From the NCBI RefSeq assembly GCF_048594095.1, contig NC_132810.1, forward strand, positions 12,099,501-12,163,500: DNA of 64,000 nucleotides, given 5' to 3'. Positions 13,801-28,800 of the stretch are shown here, piece by piece. The translations under genes and the position numbers were made by a program. The stretch is from Paramormyrops kingsleyae. Lineage: Eukaryota; Chordata; Actinopteri; Osteoglossiformes; Mormyridae. A model generated the notes under the pieces. The model did no database searches. It saw only the letters and a program-made list of their open reading frames with translations, and was not told where the DNA came from. Position 1 is the stretch's first letter. Every line of letters starts with the position of its first letter.

Positions 13801-16800
13801 AAGACAGAAGGGAATGCAAGCAACAGAGTTACCTTCCTAAATGACTTAAAAAAGGACGGGTTTGTATGGAGTTTCTGTTTACAGTTACACAGAACTACGT
13901 ATTCCATATTGTGAACGCGATTAAATTAGCGACTAATCTAATAAATTAAACTAAATAGATAAGCTGCTTGGCCAAGAGGGAGCAGGATGTCAGTAAGTTA
14001 TTTAATTAGTTACAGTCAATTAAGTAAGTCAATGAAGATATTGAAGAGCTATAAAACACCAAGCATAACTACGAACCCGCTTGATTATATATACAGACCT
14101 TCTCCACAATGAAGGCGGTGATTCCCCGCGATTCCTGCTTCTGCTCTGTCTTGGCGTACACGATGAACACATCAGCGTCCGGACCATTGGTGATCCAGAA
14201 CTTGTGACCATTGAGGACATAGATGTTACCTAGGAAACGAAAAAAAGAAAGAAACGCAATGCATCATACTTTTGTATTTAAAGAGACTACAATAACCCTC
14301 AGAGCAGAAGAAATTAACCTCTGTCTTGTGAGTCTAAACATGTGGGACCAACCCCCCCCCCGAGTTTAGCATCAGTGGAACAGCCATGCATGGTCCCAGG
14401 TCCAGTTCCGGAATGCGCCACTCTGTCAGTAGGGGCTTACCCTCCTTCTTGGCCTTCAACTTCATGGACACCACGTCTGAGCCGGAATTGGACTCGCTCA
14501 TGGCCAAGGCACCCACATGCTCCCCTGTCAACAGCTTCGGGGGGAGGCAGGGGGTGTCAATGAAGTAGGTATTTAAAGCACATCAATAAAAACTACCCAT
14601 GTAAGCGCATTATGCATCATCAGTGAGCCAGACCCTTGATTAAGGAGATCTTAAATCGTCCCCTTAATGTGCGGCTAATTATTCGACCTTCCTTAAGGGC
14701 GTCTGTGAGCGAGGGGGTCGCTCATTTGGCCCTGCGCCCCCCCGCACCTTGGGCAAGTACTTCTCCTTCTGGGCCTGGTTGCCGTTGCGCACCAGCTGGT
14801 TGACGCAGAGGTTGGAGTGCGCGCCGTAGCTGAGGGCCACTGCGCCAGACACCCGCGACAGCTCCTCCATCACGATCACATGGTCCAGGTAGCCCAATCC
14901 CGAGCCTCCCAGCTCCACTGCCGGAGAGACAAAGCAAAGGGTCAAGTCTGCACGTGGGAACACTGTTGGCCAACGCTAACTCCCTTGATTTCTCCATTTA
15001 CCCCCCACCCCCCGCCCCGCCCCCACCGACGGAGCACTAGCAGGATAAAATGACATGGGAATGCTGCTACCTTCCTCGACCGGAACTCAAGCCTGGTGTG
15101 GGAGCGTAGCTAATTTGACGAACAAACAATAAGAAAGATGATGCAAGAGACGAGTCCAGTGTAATCACATGAAATACAATTAAGAGCTCGTCTTTTTGCG
15201 GGTCAAAATAAATTAGATGGAAGGAGAGAAAAAGCAAGCATGCTCATATGAAAAGCAAAATGAGATAAGGCCTCAATGACACTGCCCGCATGAAAAGGAC
15301 ACTGCCTTTGGTTTCTATAAATATCACAGGACGTCACTCTACAGTAAATGAATAAGCAGGCCTTGCTTGCCACAAAGACAGTATGAGGAATCTCCACTTC
15401 AGTAATGATTCCATAGTGTTGTTTCTCCATGTGTGATGCAAACAAAACAGGGTCTATATGCTTACGCGACACCAAAACAGCGGCAGGCAGGCGGAGCAGG
15501 GGGGCAGAGATGGGCCGCAGGGGTGGGGGGTTCCCTTCTGGCGAAGCTGCCGCTTCTCACAGTTCAAAGGAACCGCCGTCTTTCCATTGTGTTTCCTTCA
15601 TACCGCCATTTCCCGCGGTCCCAAAAAGATTTAAGCTATTTTTATTTGCCAGTTGTCCTCTCACCTTGTGAACCGTGATAAGACGACACGCAAATGCAGT
15701 CGCCGTTAATTACGGAGGTGGTGACTTCAGCCTTACCCATTCCCAGGGCTAAATTTAACATCTGGGTCTCTTTTTCCATTTTAACCACGCATGGAAGCCA
15801 ATGAAATTTATAGGACGATTGAAAAGGTTAGGTACAAGTTCTCTTTGCGCACAAAGAAAATCATGATTAGGGAGCCGGCTGTTAAAATGTCATATTAAAC
15901 TAAGATCTTCTACATCTGAGGACAGTACAGTGTTTCTGTGAGCAGCACTGCAGTCTCACGCTTCCAGGACTGCGGGTTTGAGTCCCTCCCCAGCCCTGTG
16001 TGTGCCCTTCACATGCTACCCCTTTGTCTGACCATCCCTGCCTCTGGGGATCCAGTTTCCTCTTGCAGCCCAAAAACATGCAGTTACTTGAATTTGTGTG
16101 TCTAACACGCCTGCAATGTGTGTGACTGTGACCCGTGATCGCGTGTCCGGGGGCCCAGTGCGTTCTGGGATAGGCTCCAGAATCGTAAAGACGCACCGCT
16201 GGATAAACGAGAATGGACTATTTCCTACATCTCATTACACATGTACATTTTTTATATTATACAGCATTATAATAAACACAGAGCCGACACTGCTGAGTGT
16301 TACACTTGAAGCAAACTATGGTTATACAAGCTATTTAAAAGTGGTCAACAGAAGCCCTATGGAAATACTAACTACATGTATATATTTTTTAATTTTATTA
16401 ATGCGCCCAACACTCCTCCCTATACAATACTGGAGTCCTAATTAGGAAAGAGCAGGATAAATCGCCCATCGAACTCAAAACACAAGTAGAAGTAAACAAA
16501 ATTGATAGGTTTTGCCTTTATTGAGCCTTTAAGGAGGTGTTCCACAATTACTAGCCCAGGAGGTCATTTAAGGCAGTTTTGCACAGTGGCTGTCTCACTG
16601 GTCAGGAGTCGCCTCCGCGGGTCTGAACTGACCCCAGCCGCGAGCACAGCTGGGCTCTGCGCACTTGGTGTAGCTGCCCTTTGACGTCAGAGCAGGTGTT
16701 CCCACTCGCCCCAGCAACAGCATCCTAATCGGTAGGAAGGAGGGGCGTAAGGATGCATCGATGCATCGTGATGAATCGATTGTTAAGGTGGCGATTCAGC

Positions 16801-19800
16801 TGCATTGATCTGTAATGTCAGAATTAATTTTTGGGGGCAAAATCTTCCTTCTCTGCTCTTGCGTTCACACGCTGTAAATAGATGCACAAAGTAGCAGTGC
16901 CGGCATGTGAATTTCCGAAATGTAGGATGACGGAACTGTTCATTAATGTAAAGGAAGAATTATGATGCCTTTGGGAAGCTCACCCCTGTTTTGTAGAGAA
17001 GAACGCTCTCTATAATAGTTAATATAATCTATGTGTGATGATGCTTTGGGGAAATGACTTTTTTGTGCTACAAAAGTGAGGTTTTTCTCCCTAGCTACAG
17101 TAGTAATGGTCAAGGGAGCTAACCAGCTATCTACATAAAAAATAATTTATATAAATTAAATATCATTTATAAATATAATTAAATATAAAATATAATTAAA
17201 TAAAAATAAAATAGAATTAAATATAATTTATAAATAAAAAATAATTTATAAAAATAAATAGCCTTTTGAGATGCACGAAATATTGGTTAACATATCGATA
17301 TCAGCCAATATTCATCAAAAATGAAGATATTGGCATCGGTCTAATGTGTCAGTCTTGGTCGATATTGTCAGCCAATATTTAAACTCTTAATATTAACTAT
17401 TCAAAATTAGCATGCACCAGAGTTGAAGACAACTACTAAAATAAGGGACAAAATTGCGTTGGACGACCAGCCATTTTCCATGGTGGAGGACGAGGGATTT
17501 TGTCGGTTCATTCACCACTTAGTGGAGGTGTCAAAGAACCAGCTAGCAACATATTTATAAGTCATTACTGAATCTGGCCCAGAGATCAATCTTTCGTTTT
17601 CCACAAAATAAAAAACAATGTAACATCGTTCCACTGATCTGTGCCAGCAAGTTTTGCAAGTTTCACCACCGGCAATCACCACCCCCCCCACCCCCATCAG
17701 ATAGGCCACACCCCTTGTTTCTATTTTTCTGTACAGTTCAGTAGTTGACAGTTTACACAGGAGTATCCTCCCTGTTTACACAATAAATTAATATTCCGAG
17801 ATTCTACTCTCTTTGGATTCCATTAATAGCGTGTAATTCTCATAGTAACACGCAATTTTTTCAGTGAAGTTAAAGGTTTGAATTTAGGTTATCAGAATTA
17901 TGGAATAATCAATCAATCTAGTCTAATAGAAACAGAAACCAAAGATTTCTGGTGTATCAAATGGCTCCCTCAATAATCATGATCAATTTAAATCGTCTTG
18001 CACCAATGATTTACATCCTCAAACTGTCACTGGTCTAATCCTGTGTCTTACTGTACCAGCAGGCTCAGTGGTAAATATTCTGTCTGAATCTTCACAACAC
18101 ATTTTGCTAACCGAAGTACAACAAACTTGCAGTAAATTTTAAAGCACAAAGCACACAATACAAATATTAGGCACTTTCCCACAGAATTCAGGTACCTAGC
18201 TCCTGGTTTCAAGTTCCTGAGCCGTCTCAACCAGGAACTTTAGCAGTTCCTGGCCACTTTTGTGTGTCGCTTTCCCATCGCATACCAGGAACTATAACCT
18301 TTATGCTAAATAAGAATGGGAGATGCAAAAAAGTTCGCAGGATAACTTCACAAGTAATTTCATACGAATCAGCACCTCCACTAAAAAACAATGGAGGATG
18401 AGCAAGTAATTTTGTTAGTTAGAGAGATCGATCATGTGGTCTGAGAGACAGGATATAGCCTTTTATTTTTATATATAAATATATAATTTATATGAGCCAT
18501 GATGTTTGTATAATTCATTATTAAATTTGGCAAGTAGATTGATCTTTTGTTTTCTACAGAAAAATCCATGTAACATTATTGTGCTGTTAAGTTTCACTGC
18601 CAGTACCAGCAATATTAGACAAAAGTATTGGTTACAAATCAAATTTTCAGATGCAGAAATATAGAGACACAACAAAAAAGTTATTCATTAATGCATTCAA
18701 TGTAACTGAGATACAAAAATAATTCCATCTGCTCAAATTTTATTCCAGTACTACTAATTCTATTACCTGCACTTCTGAGTAACTTCCAAGTTAGTGCCAG
18801 TGCTTGTGGTCAACCAATCGGCAAGCTTATCACTGTAAGGCCCACCCCAGTGGTTTGTGGTTGAACAAAAATACCTAGTCCAGAATAGGGACTAAAAAAG
18901 GTTCTGGAACTACTTCTGAGGAACTACAAACAGACAGAGTTCCTGTGGTGGGAATACGACAGTAGTTTCTTGTTCCAGAAAAAAAGTTCCTGCAACAGGA
19001 AAGTGCCTAAAATGAACTCTTAAAATAATCAAATCAGATATATTAAACATATTGTATATACAATTATTTTAATTAGAATATTTAAAAACTCAAGCATATT
19101 TAAAAGGTACTCTACTGTCAAAGAACTATAAAATAAGAGGGCCAATCTATAATGCTGAACTTTCACTGTAGTGCTCAATGTTCATTAGCATTTACCTTGT
19201 TATACAAGGACAACAAATTGCCAAATAATATGGGCCTTGTGATTTTCAATGGACCACTGACTACAGCAGTCTGGCGGGCTGCAGAAGGACACTTTTCAGT
19301 TTGACCAGGGGATACATGCTCCTGTCCAAATACGGCAGGCGTTGAAAACAGAGTTTCCTTTATTGTGTCCTGTGGAAGCAAATTCCTTCTCCTGTCGCGC
19401 AGCCCAATGAACTTGCTTAGGACAACAAATCACTGTACAGAGGGGCATTTGCTAAAATCCCAAATAACCTAAGAAAAAAAAAGGCGTATTTTTCAGTTCA
19501 GCTATTCGGTGTGTCCGCTAAGACAACATATGAGCAGCAGGAAATAACGTGGAGATCGATAACATACCCAAAACATTACCAGCTTGTTTAAATCAGAAGC
19601 GCCTTTTATGTTCAACTTATTAGGTGTAAGAAAATTTGCTGGCTATTCACCTCAAAAAAAAAAAAAAAAACGAAGTAACTGACCCAAGTAACTGAGCCAG
19701 AGATCAGAATAGCAATGTGGCTCTTTAATATTTCATAGCTGTTTTACTATATACCTTCTACATTACGATGAGGGAAGGGCTTAATTTTAGAGTTCAGTTC

Positions 19801-22800
19801 AAGATGACATCCCTCCCATATAAATTTTCTTAATGGACATGGTGAAAGTTCACTGCAACAATAATATTTGAAGTTTTTTTTTTCTTTTAAACTGTAGCTC
19901 CTCTGAGGTCTCATGCGATGATGATGTTTAACTGGATACCGCTTCCACTCCAATTAGTAAAAACCTCACAGAATATGTACAGTACTATGCAAAAGTCTTA
20001 GGCAGTCAAAAGTAAAGTTTAAAGCTATTTATCTCTGTAAAAAGTACACTTTTGCTCAGAGCAGAAACCACAGTTTAGCACCAGAACTTGTGAAAATTAA
20101 AAGTACGGGTGGTTCTCAACAAAAACTACTAAGAATCGATTCTGTTCTTAAAAAAGTTACTGATATCTTGTTGGATGGCTTCGGTTCCCAAACCTCTCTT
20201 CAGGGGCACCTCAGCCATTCCATGTATTTATAAAATTTCACCAACAGCTCACTTACTGTAATAAATTAAGTTAAATTAGTCAATGAGATATTGTTCAGCT
20301 ATATGAGGTGTGTTATCGTAAGTCAAAAAATACATGGGTGTATTGGATGGATTCTGCAAATGCTGGGGTGACTTTAGGAGAGGTTTTGAAATGGCTAAGC
20401 TGACAATTTGACAGGCATAATCGCATAGTTTCAGACCAGCATGAAGATCATTTAAGCTGTGTATGACTTTTGCACGGTACTGTACATTTTATCTGGAACC
20501 TTCAAAGATCTATTTCTGCTTTGATTCACATATTCATGGGTGCGTACAAGGTGAACCAGAAAATTCACAAGTAAAGTTTATGAAGTTATACATGCGAACC
20601 GCAAAAGCTAAAATGAACCAAAATGCATTTAACAGCAGCAACAGAAGCCTTTGAAGCATCACAAGCTGCCATCTTCTTTGTTGCTCTGCTGATTTTGGTT
20701 AATATCCATTACATATTATAAGCTTCTATCATAAAAAAAGCATTCTGGCAAACTACCTTCAGCATCCACATCATCCAATCAGGGCGCAGGAGCACACAGT
20801 CGCGCCACTATTAAGGGAAGCTGCCGTTGCCAATCTACAGCCCTTTGTGGTAAATCTGGCCACACCTCAGTTGTCACTGTCCACGTATAAACATAAACTG
20901 AAGTTCACATGACCTACAACTCCAGTGTCAGCTTGGTAAATTATAGGGTTCCAGGCTGACCATCCATCTAGGGTTCCCGGGGGGGGGGGGATTAGCTAGA
21001 GCATATCTAGGGTAATACTCAGGATTCAGAGCTGTCTTCAGGCAAAATACAAGATCAGACCGACGCAAGATCAGGAGGGGCCGTTTAAGGCACAGAGAGG
21101 CAATACAGGGACAGCATCTCATTCACACAAAACGTGGAGGGGGAGGGCAGGCCCAAAGCCAGGGGGGGCGTCAACACGGAGGCCTCCCTAATCCTTTTAC
21201 ATTTTATGCTTGCTTGATGCTTCCTGGCTGACCCGCACTGGAGTGGCACTTAAATTCAGACTGGGAATTCCAGCTGAACCCAATACATCCCCCTCAGTCC
21301 AATGCAATCATGTCCCTTTTCATGGCAAGTTTCTGGAGTGCTGAACTGGTCTGAATTACTCACCAGTATATCGACTGGTAGAGTAAAGGTAGTATGTATA
21401 ACACATTATACCCAGTTGGGAATATTACAATAATGCATCTATTTTTCATAAACTCTTAGCCAACAAAGGGCTGCGATCACTCAATTTTATAATGACTGTT
21501 TAACTTAATCTTCTCCTATCCGAGAAAGTGCTGAGCACAAGGTGGGAGATGCTCCGTATGGAATGTCATCCCATCAAAGGGCACACACTCTCGCACACAA
21601 ATCACAATCTGAGAAACTTAGAGACACCAATCTCCTGAAACCGCATGTCTTTGGACTGAGAGGAATCCTCAGTGTTTAAAGGAATGACATGAAGAGAGCT
21701 ACCCACTAAATCACTGTGCCACCCGCATCAGACCAACTGTCCAAAAAAACCTGTCCAAAACTAGCTGGAAAAAAACAGGAAAATTCCACTGGAATTTCAC
21801 TAGGGGTCTCCGAGGATGCTCAGTGGTTTCCGTGGACTCTTAGCAAACACCCCTCTTAGCTGCCTGATGAGTCTGTAAGTACGACCTGAACTCCCCTCCG
21901 GGGTTAGGTCAACTAAGCAGCGCAAGTGGACAAGCATCAGCAATGACCATAAAAATAACTCAATAAATCGCAGAATCGGACACCCTTATTTTTCCACTGT
22001 TGCCAGGCAGAATTACAGAACCATGAAAAAAAAAACCCGTGCAGAATGAAACAGCCTTCAGGAAATTTGCCATCACAAGCAGCCCTGGTGTCAATAAGGG
22101 TGACATTATCTGGGATGACGATGCTGACAGAACTCAGCAAAGGGACAGCAGTGACGGAGGCAGAGATGCATACAAATGACCAAAACAGGGCAATTGCTCC
22201 AAAATCATGCAGATTACAGAAATAAACAAATTTGATTGTTTTTTGCCCTACAGCTGGTATATATTTATTCAAATGTGATGTCACACCTCTCATAAAAATG
22301 GTGCATGTTAAAATCTAGGATATATTAGATGGTACAGTACTTGAGTCGACATGCTGTATGCAGAAGAAATGGCAGGGATTATGATCCGAATGACACTGCC
22401 AAGGGCCAAATCATTATGCTCAGACGACTGTGTCAGATCATCTCCGAAACGGTGAGACTTATGGGGAGCTCATGGTCAGCTTTGGTTAGTACCCACTGAA
22501 AGTGGTCCGAGGAGAGAAAAACCACAAACCACCAACAAGGTGTTGGGGTGGCCAAGACTCATTGACGCAAGATGTGATTGAAGGCTATGGCGTGTGGTAC
22601 AAACTAAGAGCAGCGGTGTGTGGCTCAGTGGGCTATCCCTGCCTTCGAGTCATGTCGGAAAAATCGTAAATACGAGATGAGAGCACATGAACATCACTAA
22701 AAAGTCGTATATACCAGTGGGAAATTCAGGATTTTCTTTAAGCCCCGAGATCCTGAGTTGGGGGCGTGTCATTACAATAGTCATGGCGGACGAAATGGAT

Positions 22801-25800
22801 AGCTCCATTGTGTGACACAAATTATTTTGAAAGAAGTAAATTTTACATAATGTGTCATTGCAAAATTGTTTCGAATTGTTTTGAATGTTGAGGATATTGT
22901 TATTAAACGTGTGTATCGTTAAAAAAAAATTATACGTTTTTGTCTCAATATTTGATACGTAGCTGGTCAGCTACCTGCTGTTTGAGCAAGGGATTACGTA
23001 AAGTCAATTAATGCTACAAATTGGAGGAACGAAAGATACAGTAAAACAAAAAGCAGCTTTCTTCTCACCTCCATTTGGCTCCGACTTGAACCACTTGAAC
23101 AGTGCCATGTCGTAATTGTGATTTTCCTACTCCCTAGTCGGATCTTCCGAGTTGGACTTGAAGGCAGCATAAGCCTCTGTGTCTGTGACTGGAAGATTGC
23201 CGATGTGAGACCTGGCCTTGATAGAATAACCACATCCGCGGACCCCTGAGTAAGGCCCCTAACCCCCAGGCGAGCACCCGAGTAAGGCCCCTAACCCCCA
23301 GGCGGGCCTCCGAGTAAGGCCCCTAACCCCCAGGCGAGCCCCCGAGTAAGGCCCCTAACCCCCAGGCGAGCCCCCGAGTAAGGCCCCTAACCCCCAGGCG
23401 GGCCTCCGAGTAAGGCCCCTAACCCCCAGGTGGGCCCCCGAGTAAGTCCCCTAACCCCCAGGTGGGCCCTCGAGTAAGTCCCCTAACCCCCAGGTGGGCC
23501 CTCGAGTAAGTCCCCTAACCCCCAGGTGGGCCCTCGAGTAAGGCCCCTAACCCTCAGCTCCAGGGACAATGCACACTGCCTGACCCTGTGCTGTGACCCC
23601 CAAGTTGTTCTCACCTGTATGTGTGTTTGTGTATCACTAGTCTAGTGATTCAGAGGGGCTACTGTTGCAGATATGGCAGTTAATTGTGGTGAAAGTCATA
23701 TGTCACAACGCACAGTGCACCAAACACCCCCTGCAATCCTCATTAGCCGGTCTACTTTCTGTCCTGGACGTTAAACTGTGCAGTGCGGCTGCTGGAGCCT
23801 TTTCCCACACCGCACCCAAACTCTGGAACTCTTCTCCCCTCATATTCGCGCACTCTATAAAACTATTTAAAACCGCCGTTAAAACTCATCCTCTTAGGCT
23901 TGCATATACACCTCCAGTCCATCTACTTGAAAGCTCACGATTTATGGTTTTGTCATGCCCAATTTTATTGGTGTTACTGTGTTGTTGTTTTTTATTCTTT
24001 GTGAGAAGACCTCAAGTGAGAAAGGTACCTTTATATATAATGTATTATTATTATTATTATTACAAACCAGATGGCAAGCATCAACATGCGGCCATGTTAA
24101 GCTGAAAAGCTATGATACAGGGGAGGAACATGAAAACGCCTCGAGCCCAATGCAACACGAGCACAAGTATTTTGCTTACATGTTATAGCCCATGGAGCCA
24201 ATTGTTTGACCAGGGTGCAGTCTAGACACCGTTTGCTTATGTTTACGCCGAGAGCTTAAAAAAAAAAAAAAACGTGAACTCCCACCACTGCAATAGCTTG
24301 CCTTGTTTCCCTGTTACTTCCTTGAGCTAGTCTTATGTGTCCTTGGAATTCATTCATTCCTGAGTCCATAACAGACAGGGCAGCAACTCAAAAAAGAAGA
24401 TAAAGTGTATTCAGTATTATTAGGGAAACAAGTGAGAAGTCAAATTTAAGAAGCATTGGCTGGTACCATACCTGGAGCTGTGACACCCAGGATTCCCAAA
24501 TCACCCATCTTCTTCCAAAACTCCTGCACAACAAACAGATAAACCACAGCTCAACAAATTCACTGCAGTCCAGTTAATATTCACACAGCCCTTTCTCAGT
24601 GAAATCGGACAGTCACGGATAAAGGGATAAATGCTATGGGAAAATACATGTTTTTGGCGGTCCAGTTAACAAATCGGTCATGACAAATGTCACAGAAAGA
24701 GGACTTCCTGGCTCCCTGTGTGCACTACCACTTAATCACCCTGGTGCCAGGTGGGTGTCCTCCTCTGGACTCCCCAGGCAACTAATCACATGCACCAGTA
24801 GGCTGCCCCTTGATTTTTGCTCTCACAAACATTTTAGCAGTCAATCACCAAAGACCTAATGGAGCTTGTTTCAAACCACATGTTTAACAGTCATTCAATT
24901 GTAGCAGACGCCTAAGTATATAATTAAATTAGCATGCATGAGAACGCTGACGGCACACTAATGACCGCTGATGCTTTTCATGTGTTGGACTCATCTACTG
25001 GACGGGTGGTTCTCAAACTGTCCCAACCCCTCAATTCATTTCACATATGCTATGTTCCACCGGTAGCACATCTGATTCAGTTAATAATGGGTTTGATGAG
25101 CAGTTAATCACTGCAATCAGGTACTCTGGTGGCAAAACTTAAATACAGTCAAACCTCAGATTACGAGTAACTTGGTTTGCGAGTGTTTTGCAAGACGAGC
25201 AAAATTTTAAAATAAATTTTAACTTGATAAACGACCGAGGTCTTGCAATACGAGTATTATGTATTCGCTTTGTCTGCCGAGCGTCACGTGATCACAACTG
25301 AGCCGATGGTTCTTCTCTCTCTCTCTGAGGGATTGTGGGTAATTGTCTCCCATGCTCAGTCTCAGTCGGCGTTCCTCATTCATTTGTAGAATTTAGTAGA
25401 AAAGCGCCACCCGAATAAGGGCGTAGCAGTGTGAGCGAAGAATCTATTTAACGACAATGCAATGTCCACATTTACAAGAAATCGAAAAGGAGGCAAAAGC
25501 GGCTGTCTTTGGATAGGTCCCTTGTTAAAGTCGCACAAAAAGACCAAGATTCCAGTGAACAAACAGATAGCAGTGATTCTGTTAGTTATAGTGAAAGTCG
25601 TCCTACAAAATAACCCTCCTCTTCTCCTCTCTCGTTTCCCTCACACCATCCATGATTCTTTTCAACGGTAAAATGCAAGTTAATTTGTTTTATGTATTTT
25701 TACTTTATATTTTGTATTAATCATTTGGTTGTGGAACGAATCATCCGAGTTTCCATTATTTCTAATGGGAAAATTCACTTTTATATATAAGTGCTTTGGA

Positions 25801-28800
25801 TTATAAGCACGTTTCCAGAATGAATTATGCTCGCAATCCGAGGTTTTACTGTATATGGAATGACTGGGAAGCCCTTTGGTAGTTTTGCAACCCACTGTAT
25901 TAGACAATGTAGCAGTAAATTAAATAGGGACATAAACAATTAAATGCCATCTTACAGCTTCTGCCAATCTTGCAAGCAAGTGCCCTACAGTCATACATGG
26001 CCGAAAAAATAAAACGTCAAGAAAGAATCTACAGAGCCGTTAGTGTTATGTCACTGATGGTTGATTTTTTTTAAAACCTTTGGTTAATGTCAGCCCATGC
26101 ACAAGGCAGAAAAGCTTCAATCTATGACACAAAAATCATTCTTCATTCAATGATCATACACTATATTGCCAAAATTATTGAGACACCTGACTTACACACA
26201 CATGGACTTTAATGACATCCCATTCTTAATACATAGGCTTTAATATGCAGTTGGCCCACCCTTTGCAGCCATAAAAGCTTCAACGCTTCTAGGAAGGCTG
26301 TCCATAAGTTTTAGGAGTGTTTATGGGAATTTCTGACCATTCTTCTAGGAGAGCATTTGTGAGGTCAGGCACTTATGTTGGACGAGAAGGCCTGGCTCAC
26401 AGTCTCCGGTCTAATTCATCCTAACAGTGTTCTATCAGGTTGAAGTCAGGGCTCTGTGCAGGCCAGTCAAGTTCCTCCACATCAGACTCGCTCATCCATG
26501 TCCTTATGAACCTTGCTTTGTGCACTGGTGCACAGTCATGTTGGAACAGGAAGGGGCCGTCCCCAAACTGTTCCCACAAAGTTAAAAATGAAATTGTCCA
26601 AAATGGCTTTGAATGCTGCAGCATTAAGAGTTCCTTTCACTGGAACTAAGGGGCCAAGTCCAATCCCTGATAAACAACCCCAGACCACAATCCCCCTCCA
26701 CCAAACTTTACATTCCAGTGGCAGTGTGCTTTACACAACTGCATCTGACACTTTGCATTGCACTTGGTGATGTAAGGCTTGGATGCAGCTGCTTGGCCAT
26801 GGAAACCCATTCCACGAAGTTCTGTACCCGCTGCTCTTGGGCTAATCTGAAGGCTACATGAAGTTTGGAGGTCTGTGCCTATTGACTCTGCAGACAGTTG
26901 GCGACTTCTGCAAACAGCGTGCCTCAGCATTCGTTGTCCCCGCTCTGTGATTTTACGTGGCCTACCACTTTGTGGCTGAGTAGCTATTGTTCCCAATTGC
27001 TTCCACTTTGTTATCATACCACTAACAGTTGACCGTAGAATTTTTAGTAGTGAGGAAATTTCATGAATGGACTTATTGCACAGGCGGCATCCTATCATGG
27101 TACCACGCTTCAATTCACTGAGCTCCTGAGAGTGACCCATTCTTTCACAAATGTTTGTAGAACAGTCTGCATGCCTAGGGGCTTGATTTTATACACCTGT
27201 GGCTATGGAAGTGATTGGAACACCTGAATTCAATGATTTGGAGGGGTGTCCCAATACTTTTGGCAATATAGTGTACGGATCATGCTTGCCCAAGACAATC
27301 AAATCAAATCAGCACAATAAATGTATAGTTTGTAATTCAAAAGCAGTAACAGACCTGATCTAATCATTCAAAGCATGTCTGTCTTCCACTACACGTGTTC
27401 GTGCAGATTAACAGCAATCTATTTACCCATTTAACTAGCCCACCGTGACATGCTTAGTCACGTGACCTTTCCGATTCTCAAACTAGGGACACCTTCAGGA
27501 AAAGTGCTGAAATGCAGCTTGATGTTTTGATTACAACATAGCCCAGGGGAAAAAAAAACAGTCAAGTGAAAAAAACAGTAGACACCATCATAGTAAAAAG
27601 TGACATCCAATTATCTTACCCGCATTCCTTTAAATTCATTGCTCTTATCAATTTCATCTGCGTGGGGGGCCAATTCTTCCAGGAAAAACCGTCGCACCGT
27701 CTGTCTGAGCTAAAGGAAAAAAAGGCAGGAATCTGCATTTCTTTTTCCTCGTTCGTCTCATCTTCTCAATTTCAAATACAAACAACGGTGACCATTGGTG
27801 TAATATGTCTGTTCTGTCCATATTTAAACTTACATGCTATAGATTCTGTTTATTACTATGCAGTATTACTGACTTCAACTGTGATAGTCAATACTGAGGC
27901 TACCACTTCGAGTGCCTGTTGACCTAGGTGACATGTATGCAAATTCAGTCATATAAAGGAAGAATACACACCATATAAGACAGTAATTCTACGGTAATTA
28001 CCATCTTACATGATAAATGTGCATTTTATAGCTTAATCTTAATTTCTTAGAATTTTCCAGATAGCACATCAGTACAATGTACAACACAGGAAGTGAAGGG
28101 AAAGATGTGCATGTTTATGTAATCGTGTAACTCATCTTTCTAAATAACACCATTTCAGAATCCGATGTTTAAAAATAATACAACCTGCACATCTATTTTT
28201 CTTTTGCTTACCACTCTCCTTTATGCATAGAACCTTCTATTTTTAAATTTGCATATTGTATACAGAGATTCAAATTTAACTTCAAAGTATAACAATAGAA
28301 CTTCCCCTGGGACTTGGACCCATGCAGGTCAATCAGTATGCTAACCTTCTTTAATCTATATGCCACCCGCTATCCCTAAATATATAATCTATTATTTTAA
28401 GTGCCGCCTTAGCTGACAATTGATTGACTACGTGCATGCAAACACGTTTTCATTCACCCAGTGACAAAGCTACAGTTTTCATCTACATATGATTAAACAA
28501 CACCAATTTCTGAGTGGCACTACAGTCCTTAAACATTTTTTTTATAATAATATAGAAAAAACCTTTCCGATTAGAAAAAAAATCAATTTTATGTTTTGTG
28601 ACTCAAATTTCAATATATACTTTACTAGTAATAATAAATGTACTATTAACACCAATCTAAATCATAATTAAAAACCTTATAGTTATGTTCAAGTTAAGGA
28701 GTCGGGGATATTGCATTCAGCTAAACACCAATACAGGAAAGCTTCCGGTGCCCAATCTAAAAATGGACATACGGGTAACCTTTCAACTTTGTGGCGCTAT

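Larger units (their letters stand above)
14918..24471 (-). other. ivd: ivd intron 3
   Basis: The longest ivd intron, 9.55 kb, filled with SINEs, inverted-repeat DNA elements, a decayed Tc1 copy, a minisatellite and a LINE end. No extra exon seen. Confidence 0.85.
24524..27619 (-). other. ivd: ivd intron 2
   Basis: A 3.1 kb intron that carries a Tigger-like element and a deleted Tc1 transposon. No additional exon was seen. Confidence 0.85.
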
